Assembly (NCBI GenBank): GCA_016183655.1 | Contig: JACPEH010000010.1 | Coordinates: 62,001-126,000 of the forward strand | Length of the DNA: 64,000 bases | Reading direction: 5' to 3' | Source of the DNA: Rhodocyclales bacterium | GTDB taxonomy: Bacteria > Pseudomonadota > Gammaproteobacteria > Burkholderiales > Rhodocyclaceae | Part shown: one piece after another, positions 1 to 8,749 of the stretch | How positions within the stretch are numbered: the first letter of the stretch is position 1 | How the letters are laid out: every line of letters begins with the position of its first letter | Made by a program: the position numbers and the translations under genes | Notes under the pieces: model-generated | Seen by the model: the letters and a program-made list of their open reading frames with translations, nothing else | Told to the model about the DNA's origin: nothing | The model's database searches: none

Positions 1-1
1 G

Positions 2-982
2 AAGGGCATGACCCTGTCCGATGCGGTGAAGAAGATGCGCGGCAAGCCGAAGACCCAGATCCGCCTCGGCATCCTCAGGAAGGGCGAGCCGAAGCCGCTG
101 GAAATCACGCTGACGCGCGAAGTGATCAAGGTGCAAAGCGTCAAGTCGAAGCTGCTCGAACCCGGCTACGGCTACATCCGCGTCACCTCGTTCCAGGAAA
201 ACACCGGCTCGGCGGTGGTCAAGCATCTGAACGACCTGTACAAGGCGGGCACGCTGAACGGCCTCGTGCTCGACCTGCGCAACGACCCGGGCGGCCTGCT
301 CAACGCCGCGGTCGGCGTCTCCGCCGCCTTCCTGCCGCCGAAGACGCTGGTCACCTCGACCGACGGCCGCACCGAGGACGCCAAGCACAAGTACTTCGCC
401 ACCGCCGACGATTACCTGCGCGGCGGCAAGCGCGACGACTACATCAAGGACCTGCCGCCGGCCGTATTCAAGGTGCCGATGGTGGTGCTGGTCAACGGCG
501 GCTCAGCCTCGGCCTCGGAAATCGTCGCCGGCGCGCTGCAGGACCACAAGCGGGCGGTGATCATGGGCACCCAGACCTTCGGCAAGGGCTCGGTGCAAAG
601 CGTGCTGCCGCTGCCCGGCAACACCGCGATCAAGCTGACCACGGCGCGCTACTACACGCCGTCGGGCCGTTCGATCCAGGCCAAGGGCATCGAGCCGGAC
701 ATCGTCGTCGAAGACACGCCGAACGGCGACAACTTCAAGCGCCTGCGCGAAGCCGACCTGGAGCGCCATCTCGACAACGACAAGGAAGCCGCCCCGGCGA
801 AGGAACCCGCCAAGCCGCAGGGCAAGGCGCCGTCCCCGGCCAAGCCGAAGGCGAACAGCAAGGACAAGGAAGACGACGAGAAGGACTCGCCGCACGCCGA
901 GCCGGCACCGAAGAACGACTACCAGCTGGGGCAGGCGATCAACCTTCTCAAGGGTTTGCAGATCATGCAGAATAAGCCTTGA
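2..982 (+). CDS. ctpA: C-terminal processing peptidase (S41 family), 5' end outside window
   Basis: Periplasmic serine protease of the CtpA/Prc type, which trims or degrades envelope proteins with exposed C-termini. The frame is already open at base 2, so the true start and signal peptide lie upstream of the window. The visible part holds the end of a PDZ domain, then the S41 core with the nucleophile motif GGSASASEIVAGAL and, about 25 residues later, the general-base lysine in QTFGKGSVQS. A Lys/Pro/Ala-rich linker (bases about 780-900) precedes the C-terminal tail. The gene is followed 24 bases later by a small conserved gene and then moeB; this order is common in Betaproteobacteria. Family assignment is firm; the physiological substrate is unknown. 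Confidence 0.93.
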   Translation, partial: KGMTLSDAVKKMRGKPKTQIRLGILRKGEPKPLEITLTREVIKVQSVKSKLLEPGYGYIRVTSFQENTGSAVVKHLNDLYKAGTLNGLVLDLRNDPGGLLNAAVGVSAAFLPPKTLVTSTDGRTEDAKHKYFATADDYLRGGKRDDYIKDLPPAVFKVPMVVLVNGGSASASEIVAGALQDHKRAVIMGTQTFGKGSVQSVLPLPGNTAIKLTTARYYTPSGRSIQAKGIEPDIVVEDTPNGDNFKRLREADLERHLDNDKEAAPAKEPAKPQGKAPSPAKPKANSKDKEDDEKDSPHAEPAPKNDYQLGQAINLLKGLQIMQNKP

Positions 983-1006
983 CGGCTTTGTTCCCGGGAG
1001 GGGGAA

Positions 1007-1426
1007 ATGGCACCGCACAGCGCCTTGAAGAAGAACCCCAAGCTCTACAAGCACAGGGAGATCCTGTTCGCCAAATTCCCCCCGGGTCAGGTTCCCGAGG
1101 CCAGCGACCATCTGGCGGCGAAGGACGAACTGGAAGTCGAGCCGCATGTCGAGAAGCGCACCGTCGCGGTCGGCTACGAGCTGACCCAATACACGCTGGG
1201 CGACCTCGAGGAGGAACTGGTCGAAAAGGGCTTCCACCTCGACAACACCCTTTTTTCCAAGCTGACGCGGGCACTCATCCACTACGTCGAGGAAACCCAG
1301 CTGCACAACCTCGAAGCCCCCGAGCATCGCCTCAAGTGCTCCGACGAAGCCTACGTGCGCGCCTGGGAACAACACCCGCACGGCGACCACGACGACACCC
1401 CGCCCGAATGGCGGGAATACAAATAG
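1007..1426 (+). CDS. conserved hypothetical protein, 139 aa
   Basis: A small soluble acidic protein with no signal peptide or membrane segment. The ATG at 1007 is preceded by a purine-rich ribosome binding site (GGGAGGGGGAA). A central segment (residues about 55-100) looks helical and is rich in Glu and Leu, and the C-terminus is rich in His and Asp (HPHGDHDD), which could bind metal. It starts 24 bases after the ctpA stop and is probably cotranscribed with it. I do not recognise a family and assign no function. Confidence 0.75.
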   Translation: MAPHSALKKNPKLYKHREILFAKFPPGQVPEASDHLAAKDELEVEPHVEKRTVAVGYELTQYTLGDLEEELVEKGFHLDNTLFSKLTRALIHYVEETQLHNLEAPEHRLKCSDEAYVRAWEQHPHGDHDDTPPEWREYK

Positions 1427-1655
1427 GGACTAGTGGCCAGTCATATTGGAACGGATGGATAGGTTCGTCATTCCGGCGAACGCCGGAATCCAGGAAAAAC
1501 CCGCAAACACTTGCCCCGCCAACGTACGAGCCTACCACCTGGATTCCGGGTCAAGCCCGGAATGACGGGGGTTACATCAACCGGATTCGAGTTAACTGAC
1601 TACTAGGGGCTAGCGAGAAGCGCGGCTTCCGCTTTGTCTAGCCTCTAGCCCCTAA
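1424..1655. repeat. composite intergenic repeat: REP-like inverted repeat inside CTAG-type stem-loop arms
   Basis: The spacer between the hypothetical gene and moeB is almost entirely repeat-derived. An inverted pair, 1466-1494 (CGTCATTCCGGCGAACGCC...) and 1538-1571 (CCTGGATTCCGGGTCAAGCC...), could fold into a long hairpin, and each half is itself a short palindrome. It is flanked by GGGACTAGTGGCCAGTCA at 1427-1444 and TGACTACTAG at 1597-1606. A second stem, GGGGCTAG (1606-1613) against CTAGCCTCTAGCCCC (1638-1652), lies just before moeB and resembles the element at 56739-56816. It may act as a transcript-end or stability structure, which is inference. Confidence 0.7.
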
Positions 1656-1666
1656 CCCCGGCACGC

Positions 1667-2425
1667 ATGACCGACGACCAACTTCTCCGCTACTCCCGCC
1701 ACCTGCTGCTCGACCAGATCGGCATCGAAGGCCAGGAAAGGATCGTCGGTGCGCACGCGCTGGTGATCGGTGCCGGCGGCCTCGGCTCGCCGGCCGCGCT
1801 GTACCTCGCCTCGGCCGGCGTCGGCCGGATCACGCTGGCCGACGGCGACACCGTCGACCTGACCAACCTGCAGCGGCAGATCCTGCACACGCAGGAGCGC
1901 GTCGGCGAGATGAAGGCCGTCTCCGGCCGCACCGCGCTCGGGCTGATCAACCCGGAAGTGCGCGTCGACGCCGTCACCGTGCGCCTTGGCGGCGATGCGC
2001 TGGCGGCCGCCGTGGCGGAAGCCGACATCGTGCTCGACTGCTGCGACAACTTCGCCACCCGCCATGCCGTCAACCGCGCCTGCGTCCAGCACCGCAAGCC
2101 GCTGGTCTCCGGCGCGGCGATCCGCTTTGACGGCCAGTTGTCGGTGTTCGACCCGCGCCGCGACAACTCGCCGTGCTATCACTGCCTGTTTCCGGAGGGC
2201 GAGGATGTCGAGGAGGTGCGCTGCGCAGTGATGGGCGTCTTCGCGCCGCTCACCGGCATCATCGGCGCGATGCAGGCGGCCGAGGCGTTAAAGCTGCTCG
2301 CCGGCTGCGGCGAGCCGGCGGTCGGCCGGCTGCTGCTGCTCGATGGGCTGGCGATGGAATGGCGCAGCGTGAAATTCGGCCGCGACCCGGAATGCCCCGT
2401 CTGCGGAACTACAGGCGGGCGATGA
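1667..2425 (+). CDS. moeB: molybdopterin-synthase adenylyltransferase MoeB (HesA/MoeB/ThiF family)
   Basis: Adenylates the C-terminal glycine of the MoaD small subunit so that it can be sulfurated for molybdopterin synthesis in the cytoplasm. The 252-residue protein has the nucleotide-binding loop GAGGLGSPAALYLA at residues 35-48 and the DLTNLQRQ segment typical of E1-like enzymes. It also has two Cys pairs, C170/C173 (CYHC) and C243/C246 (CPVC), that match the family's zinc site. Length matches E. coli MoeB. ThiF is the main alternative in this superfamily; full length and mogA elsewhere in the window favour MoeB. Its last 17 bases overlap the convergent ribD gene. Confidence 0.9.
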   Translation: MTDDQLLRYSRHLLLDQIGIEGQERIVGAHALVIGAGGLGSPAALYLASAGVGRITLADGDTVDLTNLQRQILHTQERVGEMKAVSGRTALGLINPEVRVDAVTVRLGGDALAAAVAEADIVLDCCDNFATRHAVNRACVQHRKPLVSGAAIRFDGQLSVFDPRRDNSPCYHCLFPEGEDVEEVRCAVMGVFAPLTGIIGAMQAAEALKLLAGCGEPAVGRLLLLDGLAMEWRSVKFGRDPECPVCGTTGGR

Positions 2426-3500
2426 TGCGCAGGTCGGCGCCGACCGGGCGCACGTCGCGCCACTGCAGCTGACGCTTGTCGGCCAGCGCCGCCAGCGCCG
2501 GCAGGTTGAACAGGCCGAGCGCCGCCTCGCCGATCAGGCAGGGGGCCAGATAGAGCAGCAGTTCATCGACCAGGTTTTCCCGCAACAGCGAACCGTTCAG
2601 ACGAAATCCGGCCTCAGCGTGGACCTCGTTGATGCCGCGCTGCGCCAGTGCCTGCAGCGCTGCCGACAGGTCGACCTTGCCCGCTGCGTTCGGCAGGATC
2701 AGCACGTCGGCACCGCGCGCGCGTAGCGCATCGGCCCGCGCCGCATGGTCCTCGGCGCCGATCACCAGCACCTGCCCGCCGTCCAGGAGACGCGCCGTCG
2801 GCGGCGTCTCCAGCCGGCTGTCGATGACCACGCGCCAGGGCTGGCGCGGCGTCTCGATGTCGCGCACGTTGAGCTGCGGGTCGTCGTCGCGGACGGTGCC
2901 GAAGCCAGTCAGGATGGCGCACGCGCGCGCCCGCCAGCGGTGACCGTCGCACCGCGCCTCGGCGCCGGTGATCCACTGGCTCTCCCCGCTCGCCAGCGCC
3001 GTGCGCCCGTCAAGGCTGGCGGCGGCCTTCAGGCGCAGCCACGGCCGGCCGCGCGTCATGCGCGAAACGAAACCGATGTTCAGCTCGCGCGCCTCGTTGG
3101 CGAGCAGCCCGCTGGCCGTCTCGACGCCGGCCGCACGCAAGCGCGCCAGCCCCTGCCCGGCGACCAGCGGATTGGGGTCTTCCATCGCCGCGACGACACG
3201 CGCGACGCCGGCGGCGAGCAGCGCATCGACGCAGGGCGGCGTGCGCCCGTGGTGGTTGCAGGGTTCGAGCGTGACGTAGGCGGTCGCACCGCGCACCGCC
3301 ATGCCGTCCGCTGCGGCTGCCTGCAGCGCACGCACCTCGGCATGCGCTTCACCGGCGCGCTGATGCCAGCCTTCGCCGACGACCACGGCATCGCGCACCA
3401 GCACGCAGCCGACACGCGGATTGGGAGAGGTGGAATAGAGGCCGCGCTCGGCGAGCTGCAGCGCACGCGCCATGTATCCGTGATCGGCGGCGCTGAACAT
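2409..3500 (-). CDS. ribD: bifunctional riboflavin biosynthesis deaminase/reductase RibD
   Basis: Catalyses two consecutive steps of riboflavin synthesis: deamination of the pyrimidine intermediate and NADPH-dependent reduction of its ribosyl side chain. The N-terminal cytidine-deaminase-like domain (about residues 1-145) has the zinc motif HAE at 53-55 with C81 and C90 in PCNHHGRTPPC. The C-terminal reductase domain (about 150-363) follows. Length (363 aa) is normal. It is the last gene of a glyA-nrdR-ribD run on the minus strand, starting 9 bases after the nrdR stop, and its 3' end overlaps moeB tail-to-tail by 17 bases. Confidence 0.95.
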   Translation of the reverse strand: MFSAADHGYMARALQLAERGLYSTSPNPRVGCVLVRDAVVVGEGWHQRAGEAHAEVRALQAAAADGMAVRGATAYVTLEPCNHHGRTPPCVDALLAAGVARVVAAMEDPNPLVAGQGLARLRAAGVETASGLLANEARELNIGFVSRMTRGRPWLRLKAAASLDGRTALASGESQWITGAEARCDGHRWRARACAILTGFGTVRDDDPQLNVRDIETPRQPWRVVIDSRLETPPTARLLDGGQVLVIGAEDHAARADALRARGADVLILPNAAGKVDLSAALQALAQRGINEVHAEAGFRLNGSLLRENLVDELLLYLAPCLIGEAALGLFNLPALAALADKRQLQWRDVRPVGADLRIIARL

Positions 3501-3509
3501 GGGGCAGGA

Positions 3510-3980
3510 TTAACGCCGGCGGGTCGCCGGCTTGGTCGACACTTCGCGGATGACGTCGGAGAAGTCGTCGACGTCCTCGAAATCGCGATAGACCGAGGCG
3601 AAGCGGATGTAGGCGACCTTGTCGATCTTCTTCAGCTCGCGCATCACCATCTCGCCGAGCTTTTCCGACGGAATCTCGCGCTCGCCCAGCGCCAGCAGCT
3701 TTTCCTCGATACGCGTGATCGCGCCCTCGACCGCCTCGGTCGTCGCCGGCCGCTTGCGGAGCGCCAGCCAGAAGCTGGCGGCGAGTTTCTCGCGGTCGTA
3801 GTCGACGCGCGAACCGTTCTTCTTCACCACCTGCGGCAGGCGGATCTCCGGCCGTTCGTAGGTGGTGAAGCGCTTGTCGCAGGAGAGGCAGCGACGGCGG
3901 CGGCGGACGATATCGCCATCGTCGTTGATCCGGGTATCAACGACGGTGGTTTCCTCGGCACCGCAGAACGGGCATTTCAT
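3510..3980 (-). CDS. nrdR: transcriptional repressor NrdR
   Basis: Nucleotide-sensing repressor of ribonucleotide reductase genes. The 156-aa protein has the N-terminal zinc ribbon with Cys at 3, 6, 31 and 34 (CPFC...CLSC) and the basic RRRRR stretch just before the second pair. An ATP-cone domain (about residues 49-139) senses ATP/dATP. It lies 6 bases downstream of glyA and 9 bases upstream of ribD, an order widely conserved in Proteobacteria, so the three are probably one transcript. Confidence 0.97.
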   Translation of the reverse strand: MKCPFCGAEETTVVDTRINDDGDIVRRRRRCLSCDKRFTTYERPEIRLPQVVKKNGSRVDYDREKLAASFWLALRKRPATTEAVEGAITRIEEKLLALGEREIPSEKLGEMVMRELKKIDKVAYIRFASVYRDFEDVDDFSDVIREVSTKPATRRR

Positions 3981-3986
3981 CGGTGC

Positions 3987-5237
3987 TTACGCCCCGTACA
4001 CCGGGAATTTCCTGCACAGCGCGGCGACTTCCTCGCGCACGCGAGCGAGCACGGCCTCGTCGTTCGGCGCATCGAGCACGTCGGCGACCAGATGCGCGAC
4101 GCGCTCGGCCTCGATCTCGGTGAAGCCGCGCGTGGTCATCGCCGGCGAGCCGATGCGGATGCCGGAGGTGACGAAGGGCTTCTGCGGGTCGTTCGGGATG
4201 CCGTTCTTGTTGACCGTGATGTGCGCCTTGCCGAGCGCCGCTTCGGCGTCCTTGCCGGTGATGTTCTTGGCGCGCAGGTCGAGCAGGAAGACGTGCGACT
4301 CGGTGCGGCCGGAGACGACGCGCAGGCCGCGCTCTTCGGACAGCACGCGGGCCATCACGCGGGCGTTGTCGATCACCTGTTCCTGGTAGTTGCGGAACTC
4401 GGGCGTCGCCGCCTCCTTGAAGGCGACGGCCTTGGCGGCGATCACGTGCATCAGCGGGCCGCCCTGCAGACCGGGGAAGATGGCGGAGTTGATCGCCTTC
4501 TCGTGCTCGGCCTTCATCAGGATGATGCCGCCGCGCGGGCCGCGCAGCGTCTTGTGCGTGGTCGAGGTGACGACATCGGCGTGCGGCACCGGGTTCGGGT
4601 AGTAGCCGGCGGCGATCAGGCCGGCATAGTGCGCCATGTCGACCCAGAAGATGGCGCCGATTTCCTTCGCCACCTTGGCGAAACGCTCGAAGTCGATGCG
4701 CAGCGAATAGGCCGAGGCGCCGGCGACGATGATCTTCGGCTTGTGCTCGCGCGCCAGCGCTTCCATCTTGTCGTAGTCGATGGCCTCATTGGCGTCGAGG
4801 CCGTAGGCGACGACGTTGAACCACTTGCCGGACATGTTCAGCGGCATGCCGTGCGTCAGGTGGCCGCCTTCGGCCAGGCTCATGCCCATGATCGTGTCAC
4901 CGGGCTTGGCGAAGGCCATCAGCACCGCCTGGTTGGCCTGCGAGCCGGAGTTCGGCTGGACGTTGGCGCAGTCGGCGCCGAACAGCTTCTTCAGGCGGTC
5001 GATGGCCAACTGCTCGGCCTTGTCGACGAATTCGCAGCCGCCGTAGTAGCGCTTGCCGGGATAACCCTCGGCGTACTTGTTGGTCAGCTGCGAGCCTTGC
5101 GCCGCCATCACCGCGTGGCTGACGTAGTTTTCCGAGGCGATCAGCTCGATGTGCTCCTCCTGGCGACGATTCTCTTCTTCAATCATCTGCCACAGATCGG
5201 GATCAACCTTGCTCAGGGTGTCTTTCGCGGAAAACAT
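3987..5237 (-). CDS. glyA: serine hydroxymethyltransferase
   Basis: PLP enzyme that interconverts serine and glycine while charging tetrahydrofolate with a one-carbon unit, feeding purine and thymidylate synthesis. The protein is 416 aa, the usual bacterial length. It contains the start motif [23 protein letters not shown] shared by the family and the PLP lysine in [14 protein letters not shown] near residue 230. It is the first gene of the glyA-nrdR-ribD cluster. Folate-linked partners thyA and folA lie near 16-19 kb and purH near 21 kb. Confidence 0.97.
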   Translation of the reverse strand: MFSAKDTLSKVDPDLWQMIEEENRRQEEHIELIASENYVSHAVMAAQGSQLTNKYAEGYPGKRYYGGCEFVDKAEQLAIDRLKKLFGADCANVQPNSGSQANQAVLMAFAKPGDTIMGMSLAEGGHLTHGMPLNMSGKWFNVVAYGLDANEAIDYDKMEALAREHKPKIIVAGASAYSLRIDFERFAKVAKEIGAIFWVDMAHYAGLIAAGYYPNPVPHADVVTSTTHKTLRGPRGGIILMKAEHEKAINSAIFPGLQGGPLMHVIAAKAVAFKEAATPEFRNYQEQVIDNARVMARVLSEERGLRVVSGRTESHVFLLDLRAKNITGKDAEAALGKAHITVNKNGIPNDPQKPFVTSGIRIGSPAMTTRGFTEIEAERVAHLVADVLDAPNDEAVLARVREEVAALCRKFPVYGA

Positions 5238-5266
5238 CGTGCGCCTCTCAAACCGTTGAAAAAGGG

Positions 5267-5300
5267 GAAAATTGTACCATGCTGCGGAGCGTCAAAAAAT
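5267..5300 (-). promoter_or_regulatory. putative glyA promoter with extended -10
   Basis: Read on the minus strand, the 60-base leader of glyA contains TGGTACAAT, that is an extended -10 (TG plus one base plus TACAAT, plus-strand positions 5271-5276). The region 17 bases upstream of it is only a T-run, a weak -35. The placement about 35 bases before the glyA ATG fits a sigma-70 promoter. This is based on the sequence pattern alone. Confidence 0.45.
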
Positions 5301-5960
5301 TCAGGCAAGGTCCAGTTCATCCAGCGCGCCGTGGTCCAGATGGCGGGTGTCGCCCCAGGCGTCGATGCGCCAGCCGGTCGCGCCGGCGCTGACCCAGTTC
5401 AGGCCGGCGTTCGGAATATGGAAGTCGCGCGGCAGTTCGAGCGGGTTGCCGCGGACAAAGCGGTTAACGATGTCGAGCACGCCGCCATGGGTGACCACCG
5501 CCACGATTTCGCCGGGATGCGCGGCGGCCATCGCCTGCAGCCGCGCCGTCACCCGCGCGGAGAAGGTGACCAGGCTCTCCCCCCCGTGCGGAAAGGCATA
5601 GTCCGGCAGGCGATGCTCGAATGCCGCGTAGTCCTCGGGATGGCGGGCGCGCGCCTCGTCGTAGGTCAGCCCCTCGAAGAAGCCGTAGCGCCGCTCGCGC
5701 AGCTCCGGCGCCAAGCGCACCGTCAGCTCCAGCTTGCGCGCCAGGTGCTCGGCGGTCATCCGCGCCCGCAGCAGGTCGCTGCTGTAGAGCACGGTCGGCC
5801 GCTCGGGCAGGGCCGCCAGCCAGCGCGCGGCGAGGATGGCCTGATGCACCCCCTCCCGGTCGAGGCCGATGTCGGTATGCCCCTGGATGCGCCGCTCGGC
5901 GTTCCATGGCGTTTCGCCGTGGCGGACGAAACAGATGCGGCAATGCGGAGAAGCGCTCAT
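5301..5960 (-). CDS. histidine phosphatase family protein (phosphoglycerate-mutase-like)
   Basis: A 219-aa branched-clade histidine phosphatase. It has the catalytic RHGE motif (RHGETPWN, residues about 13-20), the LYSSDLLRA segment with the second conserved arginine, ERRYGFFEG, and THGGV with the second catalytic histidine. Relatives include cofactor-independent-like mutases (GpmB), alpha-ribazole phosphatase (CobC) and broad-range phosphatases. No cobalamin genes are nearby, so I do not choose among them. It is transcribed divergently from the TRAP transporter genes. Confidence 0.85.
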   Translation of the reverse strand: MSASPHCRICFVRHGETPWNAERRIQGHTDIGLDREGVHQAILAARWLAALPERPTVLYSSDLLRARMTAEHLARKLELTVRLAPELRERRYGFFEGLTYDEARARHPEDYAAFEHRLPDYAFPHGGESLVTFSARVTARLQAMAAAHPGEIVAVVTHGGVLDIVNRFVRGNPLELPRDFHIPNAGLNWVSAGATGWRIDAWGDTRHLDHGALDELDLA

Positions 5961-6046
5961 TCGGCCTCCATCAATATTTCACATGACGAAAAACGAATCG
6001 CCGACATGAATCGATGAAAGAATCTGTAATTCGATCAGGATCACGT

Positions 6047-6076
6047 CAGGTCGTCTGACAACTTTTGTGCTAAGAT
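6047..6076 (+). promoter_or_regulatory. putative promoter/operator upstream of dctQM
   Basis: The 214-base divergent spacer before the TRAP genes contains a near-palindrome, GTCAGGTCGTCTGAC, ending at about 6060. Just downstream is TGCTAAGAT, an extended -10 with its hexamer at 6071-6076. The palindrome's position suggests a regulator site overlapping the -35 region. The regulator is unknown. Confidence 0.35.
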
Positions 6077-6174
6077 CGCCGGCACTTATCCGCTCACCCG
6101 GTCACAAGCTGGAAGGATAAGGCCACCGGTTCCAGAAGACCGGAATTCTATCGCCATACTCGGAGGGACAGCCC

Positions 6175-6762
6175 GTGAATGTATTACTCAGCTTGTCGCG
6201 CCTCATCGACGCGATGAACGATAAGCTTGGCAGGGGAGCGATGTGGCTCATCCTCGCCGCCGTACTCATCAGCACGCTCAACGCAGTCGTGCGCAAGGCG
6301 TTCAACTACAGTTCGAACGCCTTCCTCGAAATCCAGTGGTACCTGTTCGCCGGCGTCTTCCTCTTCGGCGCGGCGTATACGCTGCTGCACAACGAACACG
6401 TGCGCATCGACGTCGTCGCCGGCCGCTTCTCGAAGCGCACGCAGACCTGGATCGAAGTCTTCGGCACGCTGTTCTTCCTGTTGCCGATGTGCTTCATGAT
6501 CCTCTGGTTGTCGCTGCCCTTCGCGCTGCATTCGATGCAGAGCGGCGAGATGTCGGTCAACGCCGGCGGCCTGATCCTGTGGCCGGTGAAGATGCTACTG
6601 CCGATCGGTTTCGCACTGCTGACGTTGCAGGGTTTCTCGGAACTGATCAAGCGCATCGCCTTCCTGATGGGGCTCATTCCCGACCCGACCGAGAAGCACG
6701 AACTCCCGACCGCGGAAGAGAACCTGATCGAAGAAATCAAGAAAATGCGGGGAGAAGCCTGA
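6175..6762 (+). CDS. dctQ: TRAP transporter small permease (DctQ family)
   Basis: Small membrane subunit of a tripartite ATP-independent periplasmic transporter, which imports organic acids using an ion gradient. The 195-aa protein has four hydrophobic segments (about residues 20-40, 55-75, 100-120 and 140-160) and the DctQ signature near YLFAGVFLFGAAYTL. The start is GTG at 6175, supported by the ribosome binding site CGGAGGGACA 7 bases upstream. It ends 1 base before dctM. The large-permease partner follows immediately; a binding protein of the same system type is encoded about 2 kb away on the other strand. Confidence 0.9.
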   Translation: MNVLLSLSRLIDAMNDKLGRGAMWLILAAVLISTLNAVVRKAFNYSSNAFLEIQWYLFAGVFLFGAAYTLLHNEHVRIDVVAGRFSKRTQTWIEVFGTLFFLLPMCFMILWLSLPFALHSMQSGEMSVNAGGLILWPVKMLLPIGFALLTLQGFSELIKRIAFLMGLIPDPTEKHELPTAEENLIEEIKKMRGEA

Positions 6763-6763
6763 G

Positions 6764-8491
6764 ATGACGCAATTCCTGATCCACAACATGGCGCCGATCA
6801 TGTTCGCCGCCATGGTCCTGTTCCTGCTGGTCGGCTACCCGGTCGCCTTCGCGCTGGCCGCCAACGGCATCTTCTTCGGCCTGATCGGCATCGAACTGGG
6901 CCTCTTGCAGCCCTCGCTGTTCGGCGCCATGCCCGAGCGCATCTTCGGCGTGATGAACAACGACACGCTGCTGGCGATTCCCTTCTTCACCTTCATGGGC
7001 CTGATCCTTGAACGATCCGGGATGGCCGAAGACCTGCTCGACACCATCGGCCAGCTGTTCGGGCCGATCCGCGGCGGCCTCGCCTTCGCCGTCATTTTCG
7101 TCGGCGCGCTGCTCGCGGCGACCACCGGCGTCGTTGCCGCCTCGGTGATCTCGATGGGCCTGATCTCGCTGCCGATCATGCTGCGCTACGGCTACGACCG
7201 GCGGCTGGCCTCCGGCGTCATCGCCGCCTCCGGCACGCTGGCGCAAATCATCCCGCCGTCGCTGGTGCTGATCATCATGGCCGACCAGCTCGGCCGCTCG
7301 GTCGGCGACATGTACAAGGGCGCCTTCATCCCCGGTTTCGTGCTGACCGGCCTCTACGTCGGCTACATCATCCTGGTCGCCCTGTTCAAGCCGAAGATGT
7401 GCCCGGCGCTGCCGGCCGAAGCGCGCGTCTTCCGCGAGCCGAGCGGCAAGTCCGGCGCCGCCTCGCTGCTGGTCCTGACCGCGGTCTCGGTCGTCGCCGC
7501 CGTCGCCTTTGCGAAGACGCTGCCGGCCGACACCGCGCTCGACGAAACGATCGTGCTGGCAATGATGGTCGGCATCGGCGTCGCCTTCGTCGCCGCGATG
7601 ATCAACAAGCTGCTCAAGATCGGCCTGCTCTCGGCGATGGCGGAGAAGGCCACCTTCGTGCTGATCCCGCCGCTGGCGCTGATCTTCCTCGTGCTCGGCA
7701 CCATCTTCCTCGGCGTCGCGACGCCGACCGAGGGCGGCGCCATGGGCGCCACCGGTGCGCTGATCATGGCCATGTCGCGCAGGCGGCTGAATGTCGGCCT
7801 GATGCAGCAGGCGATGAACTCGACCTTGAAGCTGACCACCTTCGTCGTCTTCATCCTGCTCGGCGCCCGCGTCTTCTCGCTGACCTTCTACGGCGTCGAC
7901 GGCCACAAGTGGGTGGAAGAGCTGTTGCTCGACCTGCCCGGCGGCGAGCTCGGCTTCCTGATCGTGGTCAACGTGATGATCTTCCTGCTCGCCTTCTTCC
8001 TCGACTTCTTCGAGCTGGCCTTCATCGTCGTGCCGCTGCTGGCACCGGCCGCGGACAAGCTGGGCATCGACCTGATCTGGTTCGGCGTGCTGCTGGCGGT
8101 GAACATGCAGACCTCGTTCATGCACCCGCCGTTCGGCTTCGCACTGTTCTACCTGCGCTCGGTGGCCCCGGCCAAGGAGTACGTCGACAAGGTCACCGGC
8201 AAGAAGACCGACCCGGTGACGACGATGCAGATCTACTGGGGCGCGGTACCGTTCGTCGTCATCCAGGTGATCATGGTCGGTCTGGTCATCGCCTTCCCGC
8301 AGATGGTCACCGGCGGCCTGGACAAGGCCTCGACGGTCGATCTCGACACGATCACGATCGACGCCCCGGTCAACGACTACGCGCCGCCGCCCCCGGTCGG
8401 CGGCGACAGCAGCCAGGCGCCGGCCGAGGAGGACCCGAACAAGGCCTTCCTCGACGCGATGAAGAAGGAAGCGGAAGCGGCGAAGAAGTAG
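6764..8491 (+). CDS. dctM: TRAP transporter large permease (DctM family) with C-terminal extension
   Basis: Main ion-coupled permease subunit of the TRAP system, in the inner membrane. The protein has about a dozen hydrophobic segments and the typical DctM start (MFAAMVLFLLVGYPVAFALA) and ATGVVAASV region. At 575 aa it is longer than the usual about 430 residues. The extra length comes from an insert around residues 210-290 and a Pro/Ala-rich cytoplasmic tail after about residue 530. It is cotranscribed with dctQ and followed by a clear terminator. Substrate cannot be read from sequence. Confidence 0.93.
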   Translation: MTQFLIHNMAPIMFAAMVLFLLVGYPVAFALAANGIFFGLIGIELGLLQPSLFGAMPERIFGVMNNDTLLAIPFFTFMGLILERSGMAEDLLDTIGQLFGPIRGGLAFAVIFVGALLAATTGVVAASVISMGLISLPIMLRYGYDRRLASGVIAASGTLAQIIPPSLVLIIMADQLGRSVGDMYKGAFIPGFVLTGLYVGYIILVALFKPKMCPALPAEARVFREPSGKSGAASLLVLTAVSVVAAVAFAKTLPADTALDETIVLAMMVGIGVAFVAAMINKLLKIGLLSAMAEKATFVLIPPLALIFLVLGTIFLGVATPTEGGAMGATGALIMAMSRRRLNVGLMQQAMNSTLKLTTFVVFILLGARVFSLTFYGVDGHKWVEELLLDLPGGELGFLIVVNVMIFLLAFFLDFFELAFIVVPLLAPAADKLGIDLIWFGVLLAVNMQTSFMHPPFGFALFYLRSVAPAKEYVDKVTGKKTDPVTTMQIYWGAVPFVVIQVIMVGLVIAFPQMVTGGLDKASTVDLDTITIDAPVNDYAPPPPVGGDSSQAPAEEDPNKAFLDAMKKEAEAAKK

Positions 8492-8516
8492 CACGCCCTT
8501 CGCGACTGCACTAGGA

Positions 8517-8541
8517 AACGGGAGCTTCGGCTCCCGTTTTT
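8517..8541 (+). terminator. rho-independent terminator after dctM
   Basis: ACGGGAGC and GCTCCCGT form an 8-bp GC-rich stem around a TTCG tetraloop, followed by a T-run, 26 bases after the dctM stop. This is a textbook intrinsic terminator for the plus strand. Confidence 0.9.
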
Positions 8542-8703
8542 CATTCCGCCGCCCCCCCCTTGGCAGCCCCGGGGAAATTCCAGCGCGCACCACGATGGCG
8601 ACGACCGGCAGAGGCCGAAGCAACGGCGGCAGCTCCCGTCATCGGCCGGCGACGTTCCAACAGAGACCGCGCTGCGTCGCCGGGCCGTTCGGGCCGTAGA
8701 AAT

Positions 8704-8730
8704 AAAAACGGGCGCCGAGGCGCCCGTTTC
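8704..8730 (-). terminator. rho-independent terminator after the NhaD-like gene
   Basis: On the minus strand, AAACGGGCGCC and GGCGCCCGTTT pair around a short loop and are followed by TTATTTC. It starts about 20 bases past the stop of the minus-strand antiporter gene. The 160 bases between this and the plus-strand terminator at 8541 contain nothing I can identify. Confidence 0.85.
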
Positions 8731-8749
8731 GCTATCGCCGGGAAAAGCC

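Noticed and set aside
2745..6017. Long open frame of 1090 codons opposite ribD, nrdR and glyA
   Set aside because: Antisense to three well-supported genes, rich in Arg, Gly and Ala as expected from high-GC codons, and no domain or start signal.
6737..8623. Large minus frame opposite dctM
   Set aside because: A shadow of dctM; composition is Asp/Arg/His-rich with no recognisable domain.
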